In this document: piece after piece, positions 41,512 through 51,704 of the stretch | Layout: every line of letters begins with the position of its first letter | How positions within the stretch are numbered: the first letter of the stretch is position 1 | Assembly: GCA_024449915.1 (NCBI GenBank) | Contig: JAMZAV010001756.1 | Span: 1 to 64,000 of the forward strand | Origin: Sweltsa coloradensis | Taxonomy: Eukaryota; Arthropoda; Insecta; Plecoptera; Chloroperlidae | Reading direction: 5' to 3' | DNA length: 64,000 bases | Made by a program: the position numbers and the translations under genes | Notes under the pieces: model-generated | What the model saw: only the letters and a program-made list of their open reading frames with translations | What the model was told of the DNA's origin: nothing | The model's database searches: none

Positions 41512-41822
41512 TTAAGCCGCGGTCCTTTAACCGGATCTCATTCGAACACCGAAGTTAAGCGTCCTTAAAGCGAACGATCGGGGTGGAGTGGGTGACCGCT
41601 AGGGCAGACGAGGGTTCGAGAGCTAGTGTAACGGCTTCGTTCTCCTCGACGTCTGCTCGGCAGTCCGAATTAGTGGAGGAACCTATATGTCTGTCAAGGT
41701 TACACCGTCCATTCGGATGGGACGTAAAACCGTTTGTCCCCTTGGCACTTTTCGAAAGGAGTAGGCTACGTGCCGGTACCGGGTTTCCCCTTCTCCCTTC
41801 TTCATCATCATGCATCGTTGTT
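41512..41822 (+). mobile_element. 5S rRNA-derived SINE
   Basis: The head matches 5S rRNA internal promoter parts (CCGGATCTCATTCGAACACC, GAAGTTAAGCG, GGAGTGGGTGACCGCTAGGG). The body contains CATTCGGATGGGACGTAAAA, which I recognise as a conserved tail-type domain of invertebrate SINEs, then GGTACCGGGTTTCC and a short CATCATCATG tail. Overall about 310 bp, not coding. Confidence 0.7.
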
Positions 41823-42129
41823 TAATCATCAATTTTTATACTGGTCACTGTAAAATTGCAAAAAATGCTGTATGTGGCCAATTCATGAATAACAAAAATT
41901 AAAAATTAAAATATCCACCCGGCAAAGGCGGCATGCTCGGCAGGGTTGTTTCTCGTCAACTTCTGCTCGTATTGTGAATACATCACTCCTGTACAGCAGA
42001 GTAGTACACTGTGAGATCGACCGCTACAGGACGCTCGTACTTGGCCGCTACCTAGCGTCAATCGCTTGTACTAGACGAGAATAAACTGGGATCAATATAA
42101 AACGGCGAGAAAATTCATATTTTAAACTT

Positions 42130-42690
42130 TTCACGTGCTCACGTGCTCACGTGCTCATGTGCCACTGACCTCTATATATTAACGAGGACTGCTGATGCAT
42201 ACCTGGCATTTGTTGAGATGTGAAGTTGGCGGAAGGAATTCATTTCCGACGTCCCTAATCATCGGCAGATTCAAAATAACTAAACATAATAGATTCGTTC
42301 ACCTTTGTTCACCTGTGTTTTTTGTTCGTTGTTTATCAGTTTATTTAGTGTAACACTGCAGTAAACACTATTTCTAGGCATCTTAAATGACCCTAATAAT
42401 AGCACTGTAGGTCTACTAGTGAAAATATCCTCAAAACAAGCTAGCCACAAACCGCCATCTGGACGTTAAGATTTACATCTAGACGGCGGTGCAATCGCAA
42501 TGGAATCGCAATACAATCGAGGGACGGTATAAATTGCCGCCCAATAGGCCCATTGGACTAGGCCTTTTCGCCCATCGCTTTAGGCGCAAATTGGCTTCAA
42601 GTTTACAGTATAGCATGCTCAGTCCACGTCAGTATATAGAGGTCAGTGGTATGTGAGCGTGTGAACTCGTGTGCTTCACGAGTATGACCG
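42130..42690. repeat. Inverted-end repeat with CACGTG triplet
   Basis: CACTGACCTCTATATATTAA near 42162 faces its complement (CAGTATATAGAGGTCAGTG) near 42633. Outside this the left arm has three copies of CACGTGCT followed by CATGTGCC, and the right arm the degraded GTGAGCGTGTGAAC. Probably a MITE. Confidence 0.5.
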
Positions 42691-42890
42691 ATAGTGTTGG
42701 CGCGACTCTGATTCGGGAGGTCTCGGATTCAAATCCCATCGAGACTGGCAATCCTGACTGATGTTTTTTTCCAGAGTTTTCCTCAGTCTTAAATGCGAAT
42801 GCAAGGGATTGATTGAGTCTTCTTAAACAGTCCTTGGATATTCCCTTCACAATTGTCCTTACTCCAATTCACCTAGTTAGTAGAATATGA
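42690..42890 (+). mobile_element. tRNA-derived SINE, copy 4
   Basis: It has GCGCGACTCTGATTCGGGAG, the B box GGATTCAAATCCC, CAATCCTGACTGATG, GCGAATGCAAGGGATTGA and TCCCTTCACAATTGTCC. The 5' head is shortened. Confidence 0.65.
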
Positions 42891-43049
42891 ATTGAGTTAC
42901 TGAAACGTTTTAACTTCGCCATATTTAATTTGGTTTGCATTGGCGTGATATAAACATATCCCATTACTAAAACCGTCTTAGCTTAAACCTTTTTCATCGA
43001 CCATCATGAACATAGCGATAGTCAGACACAGCATTTTAAATATTTTTAA

Positions 43050-43352
43050 CTAGGGAAACGCCAAAGTCATTGTTAGACGAGTGATTGAGCCATGTGTTGA
43101 GTCACCACATTACAACACACACATTAAACACACACATTACTTTTCTTCCCCCTACCTTAGACCTCCCTAGCCTATCATTGGCTAAAGTGACGCCTTATGG
43201 CCGGACAGTTGACGTGCCCTTAAACTTAAAAACTTAAAAACCCTATTATTTATATCACAATATAATTACCTAACTTAAATCCAATCAATGTTCACGGGTA
43301 CTCAACACGTGGCTCTCTCACTCGTCTAACAACGACTTTGGCGTTTCCCTAG
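43050..43352. mobile_element. MITE with CTAGGGAAACGC terminal inverted repeats
   Basis: The left CTAGGGAAACGCCAAAGTCA and the reversed right CTAGGGAAACGCCAAAGTCG match for about 50 bp, including TTGTTAGACGAGTGA. The total is 303 bp with a CCTAGCCTATCATTGGCTAA core. Ends are close to those of the Helitron-like family (CTAGGAAAACGCTAAAGTC). CTAG is either the terminus or a fixed target. Confidence 0.75.
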
Positions 43353-43649
43353 ATATTTTATAAACGAACAGGGGGCACGCCAATAAATGGCGGCGCAGAA
43401 TGGGTTATTGTTTACAAAAATAACAATATAAACACGGCCCATACTTTGGACTAAATAGGTATCTTGGATATTTAATTATTTGTACCAAGGCTGTGATCAA
43501 GATCCACGAATCTCCTAATGGATATTCCACAAACCATGGATTTACAGTAACGCCAGTTACTATTCTAAGTCCATACTAATTCCATGCTAAGTCCAAAAAT
43601 AATAATTCTTCGAAAAAAAAATTGCCGTTAAAATAAAACCTACACATTT

Positions 43650-43868
43650 AAGTCTATTTTTCAATTTAATATTTCCCTAACTAAGGCCCCCTAGCCTATC
43701 ATAGGCTAAAGTGGAGCATTATAACCTTACAGTTGACAATTGCTCTTATACAAACTAAACTTTTATAGCTATATTATACTTATCAAACTTAAATGCAAAT
43801 GTTCCCGTGTACTCAACACATGACTCGCTCACTTGTCTAACAAAGACTTTGGCGTTTTCCTTGTCTAG
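43650..43868. mobile_element. Truncated second copy of the CTAGGGAAACGC MITE
   Basis: It shares the CCCTAGCCTATCATAGGCTA core and the CTCAACACATGACTCGCTCA, CTTGTCTAACAAAGACTTTG and GCGTTTTCC right end with 43050-43352. The left end is missing. Confidence 0.65.
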
Positions 43869-43876
43869 TTGACAAA

Positions 43877-43935
43877 GGCGCCGTTATACCCCAAATGTGA
43901 GAGACCTGGGTTCAATCCCCTGGTCGGGAAGGATT
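43877..43935 (+). repeat. tRNA-like B-box fragment
   Basis: ACCTGGGTTCAATCCCCTGG is a good B box with pairing arms. No acceptor stem or anticodon loop can be completed, so it is a SINE remnant. Confidence 0.35.
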
Positions 43936-44029
43936 TTGTAATTTCTGGATTGTATTATTATTAAAAACATTATTCAACATGTTTTGAAATGCATATAACG
44001 TAATGTAATCCATCATCTGTGACAACAAA

Positions 44030-45430
44030 TACTCGCCCTCCGAATGTTATGTTCCTTAGACAATGTTAATTAAAGAGTTTTATGACATCGTTGATAAAGT
44101 AAGCAAGAAGAGGTCTGCAGGGTTAGACAGTATCCCTTGTAACATCCTAAAACGTGTTGACTTTTATATCGCTGGTCCACTCATGCACATTGTAAATGAG
44201 TCTTTTATACAAGGTAAATTTCCAGACGCTTTAAAGAGAGCAAAGGTTGTTCCTATACATAAGAAAGGAGATAGAACCAGTTTAAGCAATTTTAGGCCAA
44301 TATCCATACTTCCTGTGTTTTCTAAAATATTTGAAACGGCTATGTGTAGCAGATTAGTCTCATTTTTGGACAGTAATTCTTTGTTGAACAAGAGTCAACA
44401 TGGGTTTGTTAAGGGAAGGTGCACAGCATTGTGTGAATTCGTATCTTGTGTGATTGATTCTATTGACAAACATAAACATGTGCTAGGTATTTTTTATGAC
44501 TATTCAAAAGCTTTTGACAGTGTTAATCATGACTTGCTTCTCAAGAAACTTGAACTCGTGGGTATTTGTGGTAAGCCTTACTCTTGGACACAATCATACT
44601 TGAAAAATCGTAGTCAAATTGTATGTATAGCAGGAAAATCAGAAACCGCTTATTCAGAAGAGCTAAAGTTGAGTGTAGGCGTACCGCAAGGTTCGGTGCT
44701 CTCTCCTCTGTTTTTTATAGTATTTATAAATGACTTGACTGATTCTGTAACAGTGGGTAAAGTTACACTTTATGCTGATGACTCCAATGAATGTATTAGT
44801 TATTATAACGTCGATTCACTTTATTCTGATGGAAGGCTAGCTGTTAGTCAAATGGTTGATTGGTGTGAGCCAAACGAACTTTTTATAAATTCAGGTAAAA
44901 CTTGTTTAATGCAATTTAAGACTAAACACAAAAACATTGACAGGAGTCCTCTAATATACTAATATATTGTCGAATGTGAGGTAACTCAGGTTCTGGGTGT
45001 TTATGTTGACAATGTACTAGACTGGGGAAAGCACATAGACTATGTAAGTGTCTAAGTTGCAGCTGGCTGTTATCTTATCAAACGACTTATTGATGTATGT
45101 AGTTTGCATATCGTATAATTGGTGTACTTTGCCCATATCCAGTCAAGATTGCAGTATGCGATTACGTGCTGGGGGCTGTCGCCTCATGCAATCAGTTTAT
45201 TTAAGTTACAGAAAAGAGCCATTAGATACATGTCACATGCTAGCAGCTTAGCTCACTGCAGAGAGTTGTTTAAAGAGCTGTACATTTTAACTCTTCCTGG
45301 TCTTTTTATTTATAATTCAATTTTATATGTTTTAAATAATGAACAGTTAACTACGACTAATAGTGATTGCCATGAGCATTTTACAAGAAAAAGAAAGGAT
45401 TTTAGAATTGAAGAGCATCATCTTAACATA
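44030..45430 (+). mobile_element. Non-LTR retrotransposon, 5' truncated, split by BEL insertion
   Basis: Reverse-transcriptase part only. The main frame (44063-44960) reads RSAGLDSIPCNILKR, KVVPIHKKGDRTSLSNFRPI, QHGFVKGRCT, YDYSKAFDSVNH, SVGVPQGSVLSPL and the catalytic LYADDSNECISYY. A stop after SPLIY and a frameshift near 45045 break it. A further frame to 45430 carries the C-terminal LQKRAIRYM region. It resumes beyond the BEL element at 52343. It differs from the LINE at 12222, so two families are present. Confidence 0.85.
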
Positions 45431-46067
45431 TGTAAGCGCCAGTGTTCTTATTAGTTAGTTCTAGTTTTGTATTTTCCGCTTCATTGTCTGTGCATCATTT
45501 CTGTCTTGTTGTTTCACCCTGTGTTTCCCCTCTTTCCCCTACTAAACCAGTTTTCGTTATCTGTTCTTGCCCTGACTTTGCGTCAGTCTGTGGTTCGTTG
45601 TCTGCCTACCTCCGCAGGACACAGTTCGTCTCTCGCCTGTTTAGAGAGCACCTCAAACCTATTCAGTCTCTACCGTTTTCTCAGTGCAAACAGTGAACAG
45701 TCATTTCATTCAGTCAGTTCTTCATTATTTCTCTTCAAGTTTAAAGTGTAAAACGCTCCAGTGCTACAAGCCTTGTTGTTCTCCGTCGCTACGCTCTCTT
45801 CTACGCCTGTCTTCGAGTTGTTCTCTTCTGTGCTGTCCTGGCTCATTCTTGCGCAGGATTACTCTTCCATCTTATTCTTCTTAACTCGAGTTCTTTAATC
45901 CTTTTTCTATCTCCTGCGGTGGGCACTCCCAACTTTAGCTCACTGGGCCGCCCACTTACTGGCCAAGTTTTCTCAAGCCCACACAACAATCTGGGTAAGT
46001 TTTGTTTTGATTCATTTTCTACAATTTACAGTCCACTATTATTCTACCTCAGGCCTCGGCCTTAACA
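45431..46067 (+). repeat. BEL/Pao 5' LTR
   Basis: It starts TGTAAGCGCC and ends GGCCTTAACA (TGT...ACA), 637 bp. Preceded by the 5-bp target copy ACATA. The frames across it are not proteins. Nearly identical LTRs lie at 51705 and 54258. Confidence 0.9.
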
Positions 46068-46384
46068 TTTTGGTCCATCCGAGCCGTATATATTCTTATC
46101 AGTTGAAGACATTTCGGTCATCTCGAGCAAGATTTTCAACCATTTCTCTCGGTTATTCGCGTTTGCACTGTGTTTCTCACCTCGTATGTCAGTTCATTGC
46201 CTCTTGTGTCTCTCTCGTGTATTCTCTTCACCTCGTGTATTTTGTCTCCTGTTTACATTCCATGTCACATTCTCTCTCTCGTTCGCTCACGCGTTCGTAT
46301 AATAAACAGTGTCATACTGTTTAGTCATTTCTCGCTCGATTTTTCTGTACTTCGTATTGTTATTAACTTGTTATTTTTTCCGCT
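46068..46384 (+). promoter_or_regulatory. BEL leader with primer-binding site
   Basis: TGGTCCATCCGAGCC starts three bases after the LTR (46071), as expected for a primer-binding site pairing with a tRNA 3' CCA. The tRNA identity was not determined. The leader has no credible coding frame. Confidence 0.6.
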
Positions 46385-49300
46385 ATGGAAGCTCAAATTG
46401 CTGAACAAAAACGTCTCGTATCTAAGCGCCAGAATGTCTACGCCAGTGTACAACGTACCTATGACTCATTCGCTAATCTATCTCCTGGTGATGTGTATTC
46501 TGTCAGGCCTCGTTTTGAAAAGTTATCGACCCTGGAAACGAACTTCCAAGATTATCAATCAGCTCTTCAAGACCTGAATGCAAAACTCATTGCTCTGACG
46601 ACACCCATAGATACTGAGCAAGCTCAAGCAAGCTTTGAATTTATTCTGTTCGGCGCTCAGTCTCGTTATCTCTCTGCAGAAAAGTTAAGTCAGGAACAAG
46701 CTAGGGCTGAACCTACGGTCGCCAAAGCTCCTATTACGTTGCCTACGATCGAAATCCCCACTTTCTCAGGTGATATTGCTAATTGGACAGAATACTACTC
46801 GCTCTTCACATCTCTCATCGATGAGAACCAATCTCTAAATAATGTTCAAAAGTTTCATTATTTAAGAACCTCGCTGTCTGATACTGCTCTCGCCACGATA
46901 TCGGGATTTCAAATCTCGAAAGATAGTTACCCGCTAGCTTTCAAAGCTCTTGTCTCTCGCTATCAAAACAATCGCTTGTTAGCTAGCCTCTATGTTCAGA
47001 AGATTTTAGAATTTACGCCTCTAAAATCTGCATCTCATGCAAGCCTTCAAACTTTCATCAGCGTGCATCGTAACTCCGTTGATGCTTTAAAAGCTTTGAA
47101 TTTGCCCGACTTGGGCGATTTTTTGTTGCTCTCTTTGACTTTGTCTAACCTTGACCCGTCAACTCGCAAAGCTTTTGAAAATAAGCACTCATCGCACGCT
47201 ACACCGACGTACAGCTCCGTCATAGAGTTCATCGAGGAACAGTCTCGAACTACGGAGCTGTGTGCAGTTAGTAAACAATCGACCAATCAGGTCAAATCTT
47301 CTCCTGTCAAGAGGATTAATTCACTGCTCGCGGCTAAAGAAGCCACACCTCCCGCCGCCTCGTGGCGTGTTCGCGCTGATATCTCACGCTCTTGTGTTAA
47401 GCAGCAGTCCTGCTGTCCTGTTTGTAAACAAGCTCATTCTCTTTATCAGTGCGAAAGTTTTCGGAAGCAATCCCTCGATGACAAGTACCGCACGCTGCGA
47501 CTCTTGCAGCGTTGTTTTAACTGCATGGGCTCGCACATGAAGTCTCAGTGCACTTCAAAGAGCACTTGCTCTACATGTGGGAGCAATCGCCATCATTCGT
47601 TGTTGCATTCGTCGACAGTCTCCACTTCTCATGGCAACTCTCAAGTCGATACCTCCCTCTCTCAAGAAGTGCATTCCCCCTCTCAGGACGCTGGTGTCTC
47701 GTCCCAAGTTCTCTCATGCCACCTCCGTGATACTCGCCCTAGTCAGCAGACAGTGCTGTTGGGTACCGTACGCGCGTTGATACGCGACTCTCATGGACGT
47801 TTTCAACCCTTCCGAGCGGTGGTGGACCCCGGCTCGCAGGTTTCGGCCATCACTCGTTCCCTGGTCCAGAAGCTAGGCCTGAAAGTTCAACCTAGCCGCG
47901 CCGAACTCTCGGGAATAGGTCTCGCAGCCGCACAGGTATGCGGCAATGTGCAATGCACCATTGCATCGCGCCTCGTTCCTGAGAAAGGACTTCACGTTCA
48001 AGCTCTCGTCTTACCGACCATAGCCAATCACCTCCCGACCTGTCACATTTCTCGCGAAGTTCTCGAACGTTTTCGTGGCATGACCCTTGCTGATACTAAT
48101 TTTCATGTACCCGATCAAGTCGATTTCTTGATTGGTGCCGACCTCTACCCAGAGATCCTGAATAGGTCAGGTGACCACGTCCGAGGCGGTAGTCCGTCGG
48201 CCATCAACACCGTGTTCGGGTGGGTAGTCTTAGCACCAAGTCGTTCTGTCGAACCGTCTTCCGATTTTCCTGTCTCTCTGTTCGCTTGCTCCTCAACTCT
48301 TGAGCGCAACCTGCGCCTCTTTTGGGAGACGGAAGAAGTTCCCCGCCCTCCGGAAGTAGATCCCGAGGATCAGCTGTGTGAGCGGCATTTTCTTGATTCA
48401 CACACTCGCGACGCTAGTGGACGTTATTCTGTAGCTCTCCCTTTCAAGCCATCATGTTCTCCTCTCGGGCGTAATCGCGAAGCCGCACTACGAAACTATC
48501 TTAGTTTGGAGCGACGTTTGCGACGCGATCCCGAGCACGATGAAGCTTATCAAAAGTTCATGCGAGAGTATGAACAACTGCAACATATGCAGCCCGCCTC
48601 TACTCCCTCGAGCTACATCATTCCACATCACTGCGTCCACAAGCTCTCTAGCTCCAGTACGAAACTGCGAGTTGTCTTCAACGCCTCTTCTCCTGACGAG
48701 AAAGGCGTTTCTCTCAATCAGCTCCTCCTGAGCGGCCCAAAGCTTCAACGTGAGCTCTCCAGTGTCATCACTACCTTCCGTACTCACACTATCGTGATCT
48801 GCGCGGACATTCGTCAAATGTATCGCCAGATTCTCATCAACCCCTCTGATCGCGGGTTTCAGCACATTTTCTGGCGACCCAATCCCAGTTCCCCCGTCAT
48901 AGAATACGATCTGAACACAGTCACTTATGGGTTGTCTCCTTCAGCTTTCCAAGCCCAACGAGTGCTTCAGCAAGTCGTGCACAATGAAGGTGAACAGTTC
49001 CCTCTCGCTGCTCACGCCCTTGAGTCCCACACGTATATTGACGACATTGTTTCCGGTGCTGAAACTCTCGATGAGACTCTCGAGCTGCAGAGTCAGTTAC
49101 AGGCTCTCACCGCTCGTGGCGGTTTCGAGCTCCGTAAATGGGCGAGCAACAATCATGTTGTCTTGAAAGCTCTCCCTGAGGATCAGCTAGAAACCCCCCT
49201 TGTCTTCTCAACCAGCGACGAAGGCATCAAGATTCTCGGGTTATTGTGGAATTCCTGTTCTGACGCATTCTCATTCCACACTCAACCCTTTGAAGGGGTT

Positions 49301-51241
49301 GTCACGAAAAGAACGGCATTGTCCTACATAGCACGCATCTTCGACCGTCTGTGTTTCCTCTCACCATTCGTCTGCTGGATGAAAATATTCCTCCAACAGC
49401 TCTGGCTGTCTCAGGTGCAATGGGATGATGCGCTCCCCGTACAGCTTTCCCAAAGCTGGCGCTCTACTGTTGCTGAGGTCCCGGAAATCTCTAGATTCCG
49501 CGTCCCTCGCGCTTTTCCCCGCGATTGTACCTCTCGCTGCATCGTCGGCTTCTGTGACGCCTCAGAGAAAGCCTACGCTGCTGTGCTGTATCTGCACACT
49601 CAGACCAGCCCCTCTACCTCTCATGTTAGTCTCGTGCGCGCGAAGAGCAAGGTTGCTCCCGTTAAACCCATGACCATTCCTAAACTGGAGCTTTCAGCTG
49701 CACTCCTCCTCACTAGGTTGCTCCGCGTTACTCTGCCCTCGCTGGCCCCTCTTAATCTCACCTCGGTACATCTCTTTACTGACTCGCAGATCGTCCTCTC
49801 GTGGCTTTCTACTCCTCCTCATCGCCTCAAGACTTTCGTCGCGAATCGCGTAGTGGAAGTCCTTGAGAGCACTTCACCTAGTGACTGGGCCCATGTACCT
49901 TCCGAGGAAAACCCCGCCGACTGCGCCTCTCGTGGCTTAACCCCAGCTCAGCTTCTTGAGCATCCGTTATGGCTCTCTGGGCCCGAGTTCCTACACCATG
50001 CTCCTGTTCACCGGCGGAGATCCTCGCCCTCGTTGGACTGTAGCTATGAGCTGCCCGAGCTGAAACCGCAGGCAGTCACTCTTATCGCTCATGTCGATGC
50101 TCCTGACACTCTGTTAGTGAACTTTCAAAAGTTTTCTACACTCCTCAAAGCTCAACGGGTGTTTGCCTGGGTGTTTCGTTTCTCTCGACTCCTTTTAGCG
50201 AAACACTTGAAGGTCTCACCTCCCACTGGCACGGTGGGACCCCAGGAATTAAAGGACTCTCTGGACCTCTTCGTTAAAATCACTCAGCAGCATTATTATG
50301 CTAAAGAGATCCGCCAGCTTGCTCAGGATCAACAAGTATCTGCCAGGCTCGCCTCTCTTAAGCCTTTCCTGGACCCCTCTGGGTTTCTCAGGGTGGGCGG
50401 ACGTTTGCGTCATTCTTCCCTCAATGAAGAAGCGCGCCATCCTCTCCTCCTTCCTAAGGAGGCCCACTTGTCGGCTCTCATTTGTGATTCTTATCACAAG
50501 TCCTCGTTGCATTCCGGTCCTAGAACAGTTCAGGCTTTGATACAACAGTGCTATTGGATTGTTTCTCTGCGTGGGTTGCTTCGTCAACGTATTCATCAGT
50601 GTCTCACTTGCCACAAGTTTCGCATTAAGCCCCTCCAGCCTCAGATGGCTGATCTTCCTGCATCCCGCGTGCAAAGTTCTCGAGTCTTTTCTCATGTCGG
50701 AACAGACTTCGCCGGACCTTTCATGGTAAAATCCAGCATGCGTCGGAACGCACCTCTCACCAAAGGGTATCTCTGCGTTTTCGTATGCATGGCCACGAAA
50801 GCAGTCCATCTCGAAATGGTCTCAGAGCTGTCCACGGAAGCTTTCCTGGCTTGTCTTGACCGATTTCTTTCTCGGAGAGGCCTACCCTCAGACATTTATT
50901 CTGATTGCAGTCGTAACTACGTAGGAGCAGCTTGGCAGCTCCGTGAACTTTACGATTTTCTTTCGCACTCCGAAATTCCCGTCTCCAGCGCACTTGCCTC
51001 TCGTCAAGTCCATTGGCAATTTAACCCCCCTTATCCCCCTAATTTCGGCGGCCTCTGGGAGGCAGTAGTTAAATCTGCCAAAGCTCTGCTCTACCGGCTC
51101 ATTGAAGACACCTCCCTCACTCATGAGGAGTATGCCACGTTATTCGCTCGCATTGAGGCCGTGCTCAATAGCCTTCTCTATGTGCCCACTCCGGTGACCC
51201 TGCTGAAGGTATCAATTATCTTAGTCCTGGTCACTTTCTAA
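46385..51241 (+). CDS. BEL/Pao Gag-Pol polyprotein, 3' end frameshifted
   Basis: An open frame of 1618 residues. Order seen: Gag region of the DUF1759 type (about 115-270; PTFSGDIANWTEYYSLF), zinc knuckles CPVCKQAHSLYQC, CFNCMGSHMKSQC and CSTCGSNRHHSLLH (about 343-410), aspartic protease with VVDPGSQVSAI (about 480), reverse transcriptase (VVFNASSPDEKGVSLN; ADIRQMYRQI; YIDDIVSGA at about 884), RNase H (FCDASEKAYAAVLYL, FTDSQIVLSWLS), and integrase (HH-CC with CLTCHKF; VGTDFAGPF; PNFGGLWEA). Protease has Asp-Pro-Gly where Asp-Ser/Thr-Gly is usual. After about 51172 single-base changes shift the frame so the last domain is lost; the second partial copy (53228-54154) reads through that region. 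Start chosen at the first ATG after the leader. Confidence 0.92.
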   Translation: MEAQIAEQKRLVSKRQNVYASVQRTYDSFANLSPGDVYSVRPRFEKLSTLETNFQDYQSALQDLNAKLIALTTPIDTEQAQASFEFILFGAQSRYLSAEKLSQEQARAEPTVAKAPITLPTIEIPTFSGDIANWTEYYSLFTSLIDENQSLNNVQKFHYLRTSLSDTALATISGFQISKDSYPLAFKALVSRYQNNRLLASLYVQKILEFTPLKSASHASLQTFISVHRNSVDALKALNLPDLGDFLLLSLTLSNLDPSTRKAFENKHSSHATPTYSSVIEFIEEQSRTTELCAVSKQSTNQVKSSPVKRINSLLAAKEATPPAASWRVRADISRSCVKQQSCCPVCKQAHSLYQCESFRKQSLDDKYRTLRLLQRCFNCMGSHMKSQCTSKSTCSTCGSNRHHSLLHSSTVSTSHGNSQVDTSLSQEVHSPSQDAGVSSQVLSCHLRDTRPSQQTVLLGTVRALIRDSHGRFQPFRAVVDPGSQVSAITRSLVQKLGLKVQPSRAELSGIGLAAAQVCGNVQCTIASRLVPEKGLHVQALVLPTIANHLPTCHISREVLERFRGMTLADTNFHVPDQVDFLIGADLYPEILNRSGDHVRGGSPSAINTVFGWVVLAPSRSVEPSSDFPVSLFACSSTLERNLRLFWETEEVPRPPEVDPEDQLCERHFLDSHTRDASGRYSVALPFKPSCSPLGRNREAALRNYLSLERRLRRDPEHDEAYQKFMREYEQLQHMQPASTPSSYIIPHHCVHKLSSSSTKLRVVFNASSPDEKGVSLNQLLLSGPKLQRELSSVITTFRTHTIVICADIRQMYRQILINPSDRGFQHIFWRPNPSSPVIEYDLNTVTYGLSPSAFQAQRVLQQVVHNEGEQFPLAAHALESHTYIDDIVSGAETLDETLELQSQLQALTARGGFELRKWASNNHVVLKALPEDQLETPLVFSTSDEGIKILGLLWNSCSDAFSFHTQPFEGVVTKRTALSYIARIFDRLCFLSPFVCWMKIFLQQLWLSQVQWDDALPVQLSQSWRSTVAEVPEISRFRVPRAFPRDCTSRCIVGFCDASEKAYAAVLYLHTQTSPSTSHVSLVRAKSKVAPVKPMTIPKLELSAALLLTRLLRVTLPSLAPLNLTSVHLFTDSQIVLSWLSTPPHRLKTFVANRVVEVLESTSPSDWAHVPSEENPADCASRGLTPAQLLEHPLWLSGPEFLHHAPVHRRRSSPSLDCSYELPELKPQAVTLIAHVDAPDTLLVNFQKFSTLLKAQRVFAWVFRFSRLLLAKHLKVSPPTGTVGPQELKDSLDLFVKITQQHYYAKEIRQLAQDQQVSARLASLKPFLDPSGFLRVGGRLRHSSLNEEARHPLLLPKEAHLSALICDSYHKSSLHSGPRTVQALIQQCYWIVSLRGLLRQRIHQCLTCHKFRIKPLQPQMADLPASRVQSSRVFSHVGTDFAGPFMVKSSMRRNAPLTKGYLCVFVCMATKAVHLEMVSELSTEAFLACLDRFLSRRGLPSDIYSDCSRNYVGAAWQLRELYDFLSHSEIPVSSALASRQVHWQFNPPYPPNFGGLWEAVVKSAKALLYRLIEDTSLTHEEYATLFARIEAVLNSLLYVPTPVTLLKVSIILVLVTF

Positions 51242-51704
51242 TCGGTGCTCCCCTTCTATCTCCCCCTGAAGGTCTCCTGGACGACAACGTCAAGCCCTTG
51301 GCTCGTTGGCATCGTGTTCGACAGCTTCACCAGACCTTCTGGAACCGCGGTCGACAGTCTCTTGCATAGCAATGCAGCGTTAGCACGTGGGTTCGTGGAA
51401 GCTCCCAGGCTGAAGGAAGGAGACGGTAGTTTTTTCTTATCGCCCTCTACTAGTCCTCTGTTCTTGGCCAATCGGGCGTGTGGAAAATCTCTTCCCCGGT
51501 CGTGATGGTGTTTCCTGCGTCGCCTCAATACGTTTTCCGTGCGTCCGGTTGTTCATACCAGACCAGTCAATAAACTGGTAACGCTTCCTTCTGCTTAACT
51601 GCAAAGAGAGCTTCTCGTATTGTTTCTTTTGTTTGTTTTTTGTTTTGAGTTTTCGTATTAGTGTTTTAGAAAATGGTTTTTCGTTCATTTTTGGTGTGGC
51701 GGTA
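51242..51704 (+). pseudogene. Frameshifted 3' end of the BEL polyprotein (DUF5641 region)
   Basis: It aligns base for base with 53780-54257 but has several small insertions and deletions (for example at the AACCGCGGTCGACAG segment). The coding end of the integrase/DUF5641 part is therefore broken here. A stop-containing tail precedes the LTR. Confidence 0.8.

Noticed and set aside
45442..46577. Frames in the BEL LTRs and leader
   Set aside because: They repeat at each LTR, have no known domain, and lie in non-coding LTR sequence.
50249..50993. Long minus-strand frames across the BEL integrase
   Set aside because: Shadows of the plus-strand polyprotein; they recur at 53251-53683 only because the BEL sequence is repeated.
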